From Paracoccaceae bacterium (lineage in GTDB: Bacteria; Pseudomonadota; Alphaproteobacteria; Rhodobacterales; Rhodobacteraceae): a stretch of DNA of 6,552 nt. Position 1 is the stretch's first letter. Each line of letters begins with the position of its first letter. Location: positions 1 to 6,552 of the forward strand of contig JALSHK010000022.1 of the NCBI GenBank assembly GCA_026982275.1, read 5' to 3'. A model generated the notes under the pieces. The model saw only the letters and a list, made by a program, of their open reading frames with translations, ran no database searches and was not told where the DNA came from. The position numbers and the translations under genes are program-made. Positions 1 through 5,779 of the stretch are shown piece by piece.

Positions 1-469
1 CGGTATAGCCGGGGCCGATAATGCCGTGGTTCATCGATAGGTGGCTTGAGGCGGCATTGGCCATAAGGCGCGGAACCACCAACGGATGAACACGGTTTTT
101 CCCTTCTTGAAACACCAGTTTGAAATTATCGTTCTGGGTCATCAGCCCGCCCCCCGAGCTGCCGATCACCACCGCGGCGCGCGGCCCCAGCGCGGCAATA
201 TCCAGCCCGGATTGCGCCACTGCTTCCTTGCTCGCCAGCACCGCAAACTGGGTGAAACGATCATAAAGCGCAATTTCGGAGCGGGAAAAGTGATCCTCGG
301 GGCGAAAACCATGTATTTGCCCGCCAATGCGGATCTGCAAGCGCTCCACATCGGGGAAATCAAGCGCCGAAATGCCGTTTTTGCCCGCTGCCATGGCGCG
401 CATGGTTTCGCCCGCGCCCATCCCCAGCGGCGTGATTGCGCCCGCGCCGGTAATCACCACACGGCGCAT
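1..469 (-). CDS. Beta-ketoacyl-ACP synthase, FabF (KAS II)-like, N-terminal part (C-terminus beyond the left edge)
   Basis: Condensing enzyme of fatty acid elongation: it joins malonyl-ACP to an acyl chain carried on an active-site cysteine, in the cytoplasm. The 156 visible residues start MRRVVITGAGAITPLG, the usual opening of FabF-type synthases, and include VVIGSSGGGL near residue 110 and a GIIGPGYT segment at the cut edge. In FabF the nucleophilic Cys follows that segment by a few residues, so it and the two later catalytic His lie outside the window. The ATG follows the TAA of the acyl carrier protein gene with no gap, and a strong GGAGG (478-482, minus strand) sits 8 nt upstream inside the end of that gene. 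The two are therefore probably translationally coupled. The family is clear. Whether this is the housekeeping FabF or a paralogue devoted to special acyl chains cannot be read from this part; its neighbours ACP and LpxD favour the latter (inference). Confidence 0.93.
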   Translation of the reverse strand, partial: MRRVVITGAGAITPLGMGAGETMRAMAAGKNGISALDFPDVERLQIRIGGQIHGFRPEDHFSRSEIALYDRFTQFAVLASKEAVAQSGLDIAALGPRAAVVIGSSGGGLMTQNDNFKLVFQEGKNRVHPLVVPRLMANAASSHLSMNHGIIGPGYT

Positions 470-733
470 TTACCCCGCCTCCGCAACCAGCTTTTCAACC
501 GCGCGCACGATGCTTTGCACCGAGGAAATATCAAATGTGGTTTCACCCGGCTCGTTGGCATTAAACGGCACCTGGATATCAAAACTTTCCTCGATGGCAA
601 AAATCGCCTCGACCAGCCCGAGTGAATCCACCCCGAGGCTTTCCAGCGTATCGGAAAGCAACACCTCGTCAGGCTGCAGCATGGCCTGCTCGGCGATGAT
701 CTCGATCACCCTGCTCTCGATATTCAAAGCCAT
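470..733 (-). CDS. Acyl carrier protein (stand-alone, possibly specialised)
   Basis: Small 87-residue acidic carrier that holds acyl chains on a phosphopantetheine arm. The attachment site is Ser37 in LGVDSLGLVEAIFAIEE, followed by the helix II/III pattern of ACPs. Two differences from housekeeping AcpP are visible: the Asp after DSL is Gly39, and there is an extra stretch of about six residues (near FNANEPGETT, 57-66) between helix II and the last helix. These place it nearer to dedicated carriers such as rhizobial AcpXL than to AcpP, but I would not name it AcpXL without an alignment. It starts 30 nt after lpxD, with GAGGG 4 nt before the ATG, and its stop abuts the ketosynthase start. The context suggests that it carries chains built by that synthase and perhaps used by LpxD or a later acyltransferase (inference). 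Confidence 0.9.
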   Translation of the reverse strand: MALNIESRVIEIIAEQAMLQPDEVLLSDTLESLGVDSLGLVEAIFAIEESFDIQVPFNANEPGETTFDISSVQSIVRAVEKLVAEAG

Positions 734-763
734 CTTGCCCTCGTCTGTTCCGCTGGTATTGAT

Positions 764-1858
764 CTAGTCATTCCCGAGCAGTTTTGAAACCTGTTTTTGC
801 AGATTTTCCACCTTCGCAACCAGCCGTGGCAGCCGACGATAGGCCTTGTAGCTCTCCACATTGGCCTCGGCCTTGATGGCAGGGTTGCCCATGATAAAGC
901 GGTTGGGCGGCACATTGGAGGAAATGCCGGATTTGCCCGCCGCCACCACATTGGTGCCGATATGAACATGATCCGCCACCCCCACCTGCCCCGCCAGAAT
1001 CACCCGGTCGGCAATCACCGAGCTGCCCCCCAGCCCGACCTGTCCGCATAGCAGGCAATGCTCGCCCACCACCGCATTATGGCCCATATGCACCATATTA
1101 TCGAGCTTGGTGCCGCTTCCTATGCGGGTATCAATGATGGTGCCGCGATCAATCGTTGCCCCGGCACCGATTTCCACATCATCACCGATGCGCACAGCCC
1201 CCAGTGAATTAATGCGGGTAAACCCTTGTTTTTGCTTGATATCATCAGAGGGCTGCTCGCCTGCGCGCGCCGCCTCCACCGCCCCTTTTTCGGGGTTCAC
1301 ATAGGAAAACCCGTCCGCACCGATTACCGCGTTGGGCTGGGCAATGAACCGGTCGCCAATTACCACCCGCGCCCCGATGCGAACCCCTTGAAAGATCAGG
1401 GCATCATCCCCGAGGGTCGCACCGGTGGCGATGGATGTATGGGATAAGATCCGGGCATTATCCCCGATGCAAGCCCCGTCCTCGATCACCACAAATGCAC
1501 CAATCGAGGGGTTCGCGCCGATCTTAGCGGAAGCAGAAACCACCGCCGCAGGATGAATGCCCGCAGGGGCCAGCACCGGAATTTCAAATATCCTGTTCAC
1601 ACCGCTGAGCGCATAGCGGCTGTTGGGCACAAAAATCGCGGCTTTCAGCCCCAGGCCTTGCCAATCCGCCCCTTGCCACAGGATGGCCACTTGCGCTTGC
1701 CCTTCGGACAGGCGGGCGGCAAATTTTTCGGTCATTGCCAGAGCAAGATCACCGGCTCGTGCCAGTTCCGGCTGCGCAGGTCCCGAAAGGTGCAAGGAAA
1801 GATCGCCAACCGCCTCGGCTCCGAGGGCATTTGCAATATACTGGACCGTGAAAACCAT
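764..1858 (-). CDS. lpxD: UDP-3-O-acylglucosamine N-acyltransferase (lipid A biosynthesis)
   Basis: Transfers a 3-hydroxyacyl chain from ACP to the 2-amino group of UDP-3-O-acyl-glucosamine, the third step of lipid A synthesis; it is a cytoplasmic trimer in its family. The 364 residues show an N-terminal uridine-binding domain (about 1-98), a long left-handed beta-helix of hexapeptide repeats (about 100-325), and a C-terminal helical, coiled-coil-like tail (about 331-361) of the kind that contacts ACP. The conserved VIGADGF and ATIDRGT segments are present, as is GHN with the predicted catalytic His260. E. coli LpxD has 341 residues; the excess includes an insertion of roughly 15 residues after DGFSY. 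I chose ATG 1858 because CGGGAA lies just upstream; an in-frame ATG at 1885 would add nine residues but has no visible Shine-Dalgarno. The gene sits away from the usual bamA-fabZ-lpxA company, so it could be a second copy. Confidence 0.95.
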   Translation of the reverse strand: MVFTVQYIANALGAEAVGDLSLHLSGPAQPELARAGDLALAMTEKFAARLSEGQAQVAILWQGADWQGLGLKAAIFVPNSRYALSGVNRIFEIPVLAPAGIHPAAVVSASAKIGANPSIGAFVVIEDGACIGDNARILSHTSIATGATLGDDALIFQGVRIGARVVIGDRFIAQPNAVIGADGFSYVNPEKGAVEAARAGEQPSDDIKQKQGFTRINSLGAVRIGDDVEIGAGATIDRGTIIDTRIGSGTKLDNMVHMGHNAVVGEHCLLCGQVGLGGSSVIADRVILAGQVGVADHVHIGTNVVAAGKSGISSNVPPNRFIMGNPAIKAEANVESYKAYRRLPRLVAKVENLQKQVSKLLGND

Positions 1859-1906
1859 GATGTTCCCGTAAATTCTGCGCCGCATGGCGCTTTGTTTGCG
1901 GGTATT

Positions 1907-3517
1907 TTAGCTTGTTACCTCCGGTAAAGCCACGCCATTTTCTGCCAGCGCATCAAAAACCAGACCATCCCGCTCATAGATATCGACGCGATATGCCAGC
2001 TCTCCGCTTTCGTCCAGAAATACCGTTTGGTAGGTCAGGTAGATCGGCACCGGTGTTACCAGATCAATCCGTGTTTCGCGGCCACTGTTCAGCACGGATG
2101 TAAATGTGCCCTGCGGATCATCGCTTTGCGGGGCCAGCAGGGTATAGGCCAGATCAAACGGGCGCTGGACCCGCACGCAGCCATGGCTATAGGCGCGGGT
2201 TTCGCGGTTAAACAGGCTTTTCGCGGGGGTGTCGTGAAGGTAGATGTTATACTGGTTCGGAAACATGAATTTCACCCGCCCCAGCGCATTGGAGCGCCCG
2301 GGCACCTGCCGCAAGTTGAACGGAAAATTCCGCTGGGAATATTGAGAAAGATCGATCAGGCGCGCATCTACCGGCTGGCCGGTGCCGCGCACCGTCATCA
2401 CGATATTTTCCCGCGCCAAAACGCTGGGATCGCGCAAAAGTCTGGGCAGGTATTCTTCCGAGGCAATGCTTTGCGGCACAAACCAGCTGGGATTCACCAC
2501 CATATGCGTCATGTTGTCTATGAATTCCGGGGTTTGATACTTGGCGTTGGACATGCCGACCACAACGCGGGTCACCAGCGTTGGCTGGCCATTATCCACC
2601 ACATACCCCATATATGATGCCTGATTCACCAGGATATGGCGCGCGCCCAGCTCCCTGTTCAGCCAGCGGCGGCGCTCCAGATTGACGATAACCTGCTGAA
2701 TGCGGGCCTCAGGGCCGGTATTCAGCGCGATCAGGGTTTTGGGTCCGATGATGCCGTCGGCATTCAGGTTATGATCCGCCTGAAACGCCTCGAGCGCCGC
2801 CACCAAAGCCGGATCGTATAGGCTGGAATCGCCCTCGACCCCCTCATAGCCCAGCCCGGTCAAGCGCTGGCGAACCGCCAAAATCCGTTCGGAATCTGCG
2901 CCGGGGCGCAGGGTGCGCCCCGCCGGAATTCTGACCAGACGCCCGGATTGCGCCAGATCGCGGGTCAGGGCGGCCAGCTCAGCTTGCAAAGCATTATAGC
3001 TCGGGTCCTGCGGCTCCAGCGCCTCGTAAAGCGCACCATTTCCCTGACTGTCGGCGGCCATGACCAAAAGATCTGCCGGCTCCGGGCGCAGGGTATCAAA
3101 ATTGATCAATGGTGAAATATCATTCGGGTTCAAAAGCCCGGACGAGAGTGCCGTGGCAAATTCCACATAGGCTTTGGCGGCTACCAGTTCCAAATTCGTG
3201 AAACCGCCGGGGCTGGCCGCTTCCAGAATGGCACGCTCCAGCGCCTCGATCACCCCTCCCCAAACAGGCAACCCATGCGCCTCCGCCCCTTCCAGCGCAG
3301 TCAGCAATGCTGTCATCCGCTTTTGGTTGCCGGCAAATACCGGCGCAAACCCGGCAGCCTCGTAATACTCGAGCAACATCGGCGCCGCGGTCTGAACAAG
3401 TTCGCGATCCAATTCGTCAACGCTCGAAGCCTGGCCAAACGCAGATTGTGAAGACAGCCCCATAAAGGCCGCAAAAACAGCCGAAGCGAAAACGGATTTG
3501 TTGAAAATAGCGGTCAT
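1907..3517 (-). CDS. Murein L,D-transpeptidase, YcbB/LdtD family, secreted
   Basis: Periplasmic enzyme that forms 3-3 (mDAP-mDAP) peptidoglycan cross-links through an active-site cysteine, a reaction insensitive to most penicillins in the family. The 536 residues begin with a Sec-type signal peptide (Lys7, hydrophobic 8-22, probable cleavage after AFG at 28). Next come the YcbB scaffold domain (about 35-190), a peptidoglycan-binding-1-like domain (about 205-270, with FQADHNLNADGIIGPKT), and the YkuD catalytic domain (about 293-460). His428 in YLHDTP and the SHGCVRV motif with His445 and Cys447 form the active site. The stretch between about 345 and 420 matches the lid insertion of LdtD-type enzymes. 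E. coli YcbB has 615 residues, so this is a shorter but complete member. The start has GGAG 9 nt upstream. It is the first gene of the minus-strand group and is divergent from the MepK-like gene. Confidence 0.95.
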   Translation of the reverse strand: MTAIFNKSVFASAVFAAFMGLSSQSAFGQASSVDELDRELVQTAAPMLLEYYEAAGFAPVFAGNQKRMTALLTALEGAEAHGLPVWGGVIEALERAILEAASPGGFTNLELVAAKAYVEFATALSSGLLNPNDISPLINFDTLRPEPADLLVMAADSQGNGALYEALEPQDPSYNALQAELAALTRDLAQSGRLVRIPAGRTLRPGADSERILAVRQRLTGLGYEGVEGDSSLYDPALVAALEAFQADHNLNADGIIGPKTLIALNTGPEARIQQVIVNLERRRWLNRELGARHILVNQASYMGYVVDNGQPTLVTRVVVGMSNAKYQTPEFIDNMTHMVVNPSWFVPQSIASEEYLPRLLRDPSVLARENIVMTVRGTGQPVDARLIDLSQYSQRNFPFNLRQVPGRSNALGRVKFMFPNQYNIYLHDTPAKSLFNRETRAYSHGCVRVQRPFDLAYTLLAPQSDDPQGTFTSVLNSGRETRIDLVTPVPIYLTYQTVFLDESGELAYRVDIYERDGLVFDALAENGVALPEVTS

Positions 3518-3556
3518 GGTATGAAGCTCCGAAACGAATTTGCGGGCAACACATAT

Positions 3557-3584
3557 AGTATAGCCCCGTTGGCCGCCAATGAAA
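3557..3584 (-). promoter_or_regulatory. Candidate sigma-70 promoter of the L,D-transpeptidase operon
   Basis: On the minus strand TATACT (3557-3562) is a good -10 box. With a 16-nt spacer the -35 position is TTTCAT (3579-3584), a weak match. A transcript would start near 3550, leaving a leader of roughly 33 nt before the ATG. The -35 end overlaps the left arm of the adjacent inverted repeat, which would suit repression or activation from there (inference). Confidence 0.35.
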
Positions 3585-3613
3585 TAGCCGTATTTTCAGT
3601 AAAATTGGCTATT
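3583..3613. repeat. Inverted repeat 1 (interrupted hairpin)
   Basis: Arms AATAGCC (3583-3589) and GGCTATT (3607-3613) are perfect 7-bp complements. Inside them ATTTT (3592-3596) pairs with AAAAT (3601-3605) around a CAGT loop, leaving a small asymmetric bulge (GT against T). No T-tract follows on either strand and neither flanking gene ends here, so it is not a terminator. It may be an operator or a structured leader. Confidence 0.7.
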
Positions 3614-3618
3614 ACCGT

Positions 3619-3661
3619 GGGATTATTGTAACAGATATGTCGCATTTGTTACAATAATCCC
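3619..3661. repeat. Inverted repeat 2, perfect 15-bp arms
   Basis: GGGATTATTGTAACA (3619-3633) is exactly repeated in reverse complement as TGTTACAATAATCCC (3647-3661). The 13-nt centre can extend the stem by three more pairs (one G-T wobble, then A-T and T-A), leaving a 7-nt loop. It begins 5 nt after inverted repeat 1. It lies about 100 bp upstream of the minus-strand ATG and about 190 bp upstream of the plus-strand ATG. No T-run follows, so it is not an intrinsic terminator. A large two-fold operator for a dimeric or tetrameric regulator fits best; I do not recognise the motif. Confidence 0.85.
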
Positions 3662-3709
3662 GAACAGAGCATGAACATGATACGGGCATTCACCCCTTGG
3701 TTGACGCAG

Positions 3710-3747
3710 GGGTAAAGACTGGCAGTTTTTTGCCAATAGGGTAAAGA
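3710..3747 (+). repeat. 9-bp direct repeat bracketing a small stem
   Basis: GGGTAAAGA occurs at 3710-3718 and again at 3739-3747, 29 nt apart start to start (nearly three helical turns). Between the copies TGGCA (3720-3724) and TGCCA (3731-3735) form a 5-bp stem around a GTTTTT loop. Paired same-face sites are typical of activator binding upstream of a promoter, here that of the MepK-like gene (inference). The motif is short enough that chance cannot be ruled out. Confidence 0.4.
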
Positions 3748-3849
3748 ATGTCTTGGATGATGCTTCAAAATATGACATAAGTTTTTCACAAACTTGGCGC
3801 ATAAAAACCAGCGCCGCCGAATATTCACGTTGGGACAGGCAGGTCTTAC

Positions 3850-4410
3850 ATGAAAAGCAGTAATTTTTCGCGTCGTGGGCTTTTACGTGCCTTCGCCGCA
3901 ACCGCGCTCACCGCAGCTCCGGTATACAGCAAGGCCGCCGGTGTTATTCGCGGCGCGGGCGATGTTCGCCGTGTCACCATGCGCAACCAGCGAACCGCCG
4001 AAACCATCGATATGATCTATTGGGTTCAGGGCCACTATATCGACGAGGCCCTGACCGAAATCAACAACTTCATGCGCGACTGGCGGCAAAACGAAGTGAT
4101 CCGTTATGATCGCCGGAATATCGACATTATCGCCGCCACCCACCGGCTGCTGGAAACCGAAGAGCCGTATCTGATGCTCTCGGGCTACCGCTCCCCGTCC
4201 ACCAATGCCATGCTGGCCTCCCGCTCTCGCGGGGTGGCTTCAAATTCATACCACGTTCGTGGCATGGCGGCCGATCTGCGGCTTTCCAGCCGCTCCACCA
4301 CACAAATGGCGGCTGCCGCGATTGCCTGTAATGCCGGCGGGGTTGGCAGATATGGACGCTCGAATTTCGTGCATATGGATAGCGGGCCGGTACGCACATG
4401 GCGGCGCTAG
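3850..4410 (+). CDS. DUF882/YcbK (MepK-like) M15-fold murein endopeptidase, Tat-exported
   Basis: Predicted zinc-dependent periplasmic peptidoglycan hydrolase. E. coli YcbK (MepK) cuts cross-links, including the 3-3 links made by L,D-transpeptidases, and has nearly the same length (182 against 186 residues here). The N-terminus carries a twin-arginine signal, SRRGLLRAFA (7-16), followed by an Ala-rich hydrophobic stretch, with cleavage likely near residue 30. The M15A-type metal site is visible: SGYRSP (111-116), His135 and Asp142 in SYHVRGMAADLRL, and His175 in FVHMDSG. The start follows AGG by 6 nt. It is divergent from the YcbB-type transpeptidase; in E. coli the two homologues are also neighbours. 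An intrinsic terminator follows. Family and fold are clear; exact bond specificity is inferred from the homologue. Confidence 0.92.
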   Translation: MKSSNFSRRGLLRAFAATALTAAPVYSKAAGVIRGAGDVRRVTMRNQRTAETIDMIYWVQGHYIDEALTEINNFMRDWRQNEVIRYDRRNIDIIAATHRLLETEEPYLMLSGYRSPSTNAMLASRSRGVASNSYHVRGMAADLRLSSRSTTQMAAAAIACNAGGVGRYGRSNFVHMDSGPVRTWRR

Positions 4411-4440
4411 CCACACGCTGATATGGTCCGGGGAAATATT

Positions 4441-4483
4441 GGCGGGGTGCAGCCCCGCCCTGCGGGCCTTCGGGCCCTTTTTT
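4441..4483 (+). terminator. Intrinsic terminator after the MepK-like gene, preceded by a GC-rich stem
   Basis: GGGCC (4464-4468), a TTCG loop and GGCCC (4473-4477) form a tight stem that runs directly into six T residues (4478-4483) on the plus strand, a classic terminator about 55 nt after the stop codon. Just upstream a second perfect stem, GGCGGGG (4441-4447) with CCCCGCC (4453-4459), may reinforce it. On the minus strand the stem is not followed by a T-run, so it should not serve proA. Confidence 0.85.
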
Positions 4484-4513
4484 ATGGGCGGCCAAAGGGC
4501 CTTGGGGCCGGCT

Positions 4514-5767
4514 TTATGAACGGATCGTGCCGTCTCCCGTTACCAGATATTTGAAGCTGGTGAGCTGAGCCGCCCCGACAGGCCCACGGGCGTGCATCTT
4601 GCCGGTAGCAATGCCGATCTCGGCCCCCATGCCGAATTCACCACCGTCAGCAAATTGGGTCGAGGCATTGCGCATGAGAATCGCGCTATCAACCCGTTGA
4701 AAAAACCGCTCGGCCACGGCATCATCCTCGGTCACAATCGCATCGGTGTGACTGGAGCCGAAAACCCCGATATGCTTTATCGCCTCGTCCACCCCGTCCA
4801 CCAGCTTGGCAGCGATGATTTTATCCAGATACTCCACGCCAAAATCCTCGGCCCTGGCTTTAACCGTGCCATCAAGCGTAGAGAGCGCGCCCTCGGCCCG
4901 CACTTCCACGCCTGCCGCAACCATATCCTCGATAAACGGTGCGGCGTGTTTGGCAAAAAACGCCTTGTCGATCAGCACGGTTTCCGCCGCGCCGCAAATG
5001 CCGGTGCGGCGACATTTGGCATTCAGCACAATGGCGCGGGCCTTTTCAGGATCAGCCGCTCCATCAACATAGACATGGCATATGCCCTCAAGATGGGCAA
5101 AAACAGGCACGCGGGCCTCGCGCTGCACCAGCCCCACCAGCCCCTTGCCGCCGCGCGGCACAATCACATCTATATAGGCGGTCATCGTCAGCATTTCCGA
5201 CACTGCCGCGCGGTCCCGCGTGGGGACAAGCTGGATCGCATCCTCGGGCAGGCCCGCTGATTTCAACCCCGCCACCAGGCAGGCATGGATGGCGCCCGAG
5301 CTGTGAAAACTTTCGGACCCGCCGCGCAGAATAGCGGCATTGCCCGCCTTCAAGCACAGCCCGCCCGCGTCAGCGGTCACATTCGGGCGGCTTTCATAGA
5401 TCACACCGATCACGCCGAGCGGGGTGGAAACCCGCTTGATATTCAGCCCCGAAGGCATATCCCATTCTGCCAGCACCTTACCCACTGGATCGTCCTGCGC
5501 CGCCACATTGCGCAGGCCCGAGGCGATAGCGATCACGCGGGGCTCATCCAGCATCAGGCGGTCCAGCATCGCCGCGCTCAGGCCTTTATCCCGGCCATAT
5601 TGCATATCCAGAACATTGGCCTCGATGATATCAGCCACGCTGGCCTCAATGCAATCCGCCGCTGCCTCGAGCGCTTTTTGCTTGGCCTCAGCGCTGGCAA
5701 AAGCCAGCTCGGCGCTGGCGGCTTTGGCCTTCCGGCCGATCTCTTGCATCATGGCTTGAACGTCCAT
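4514..5767 (-). CDS. proA: Gamma-glutamyl phosphate reductase
   Basis: Second step of proline synthesis: NADPH-dependent reduction of glutamyl-5-phosphate to glutamate-5-semialdehyde, in the cytoplasm. The 417 residues match the ProA family over the full length (E. coli 417). Seen are TPLGVIGVIYESRPNVT (near 115-131), the nucleophile Cys258 in RTGICGAAE, and the C-terminal signature running from STQFADGGEFG to HARGPVGAAQLT. Two in-frame ATGs compete. ATG 5773 is only 2 nt from the GGAG at 5776-5779, while ATG 5767 is 8 nt away, so I prefer 5767 (the longer form would have 419 residues). The gene begins 12 nt after the proB stop and is almost surely co-transcribed and coupled with it. It converges on the MepK-like gene with about 100 bp between; I see no clear terminator of its own. 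Confidence 0.97.
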   Translation of the reverse strand: MDVQAMMQEIGRKAKAASAELAFASAEAKQKALEAAADCIEASVADIIEANVLDMQYGRDKGLSAAMLDRLMLDEPRVIAIASGLRNVAAQDDPVGKVLAEWDMPSGLNIKRVSTPLGVIGVIYESRPNVTADAGGLCLKAGNAAILRGGSESFHSSGAIHACLVAGLKSAGLPEDAIQLVPTRDRAAVSEMLTMTAYIDVIVPRGGKGLVGLVQREARVPVFAHLEGICHVYVDGAADPEKARAIVLNAKCRRTGICGAAETVLIDKAFFAKHAAPFIEDMVAAGVEVRAEGALSTLDGTVKARAEDFGVEYLDKIIAAKLVDGVDEAIKHIGVFGSSHTDAIVTEDDAVAERFFQRVDSAILMRNASTQFADGGEFGMGAEIGIATGKMHARGPVGAAQLTSFKYLVTGDGTIRS

Positions 5768-5773
5768 ATCCAT

Positions 5774-5779
5774 CTCTCC
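5774..5779 (-). promoter_or_regulatory. Ribosome binding site that decides the proA start
   Basis: GGAGAG on the minus strand lies immediately after the proB TAG stop. It touches the upstream ATG (5773) but is well spaced from the second ATG (5767), favouring the latter. A ribosome ending proB would cover this site, which supports translational coupling. Confidence 0.6.

Larger units (their letters stand above)
3518..3849. other. 332-bp divergent intergenic region, AT-richer than its flanks
   Basis: This region separates the transpeptidase (minus) from the MepK-like gene (plus) and must hold both promoters. It contains a candidate promoter for the minus gene, two adjacent inverted repeats, and a 9-bp direct repeat bracketing a small stem, each listed separately. 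For the plus gene no convincing -35/-10 pair is visible: TTGGAT (3753-3758) and CATAAG (3776-3781) with a 17-nt spacer is only a weak guess. AGG at 3841-3843, 6 nt before the start, serves as its ribosome site. Two tiny reading frames (3671-3715, 14 codons; 3748-3780, 10 codons) lack good ribosome sites and are probably chance. Confidence 0.8.

Noticed and set aside
86..625. 179-codon plus-strand frame opposite the ketosynthase and ACP genes
   Set aside because: Antisense to two genes with clear family motifs; its composition is typical of a GC-rich shadow frame.
3619..3661. Inverted repeat 2 as an intrinsic terminator or transposon ends
   Set aside because: No T-run on either strand and divergent flanking genes exclude a terminator role; the 13-nt centre is too short for a mobile element and no target duplication is seen.
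3671..3715. 14-codon possible leader peptide upstream of the MepK-like gene
   Set aside because: No good ribosome site, no run of regulatory codons, and no attenuator-like alternative stems with a T-tract downstream.
3623..3901. 92-codon minus-strand frame across the intergenic region and the MepK-like N-terminus
   Set aside because: It overlaps the inverted repeat and the well-supported plus-strand gene, shows no recognisable domain, and would start inside the Tat signal coding region without a convincing ribosome site.
4489..4510. CGGCC/GGCCG stem as a proA terminator
   Set aside because: Only 5 bp with an imperfect interior and no T-run on the minus strand.
4592..5260. 222-codon plus-strand frame antisense to proA
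   Set aside because: It is a shadow of proA codon bias; the His- and Arg-rich translation resembles no family and proA is certain.
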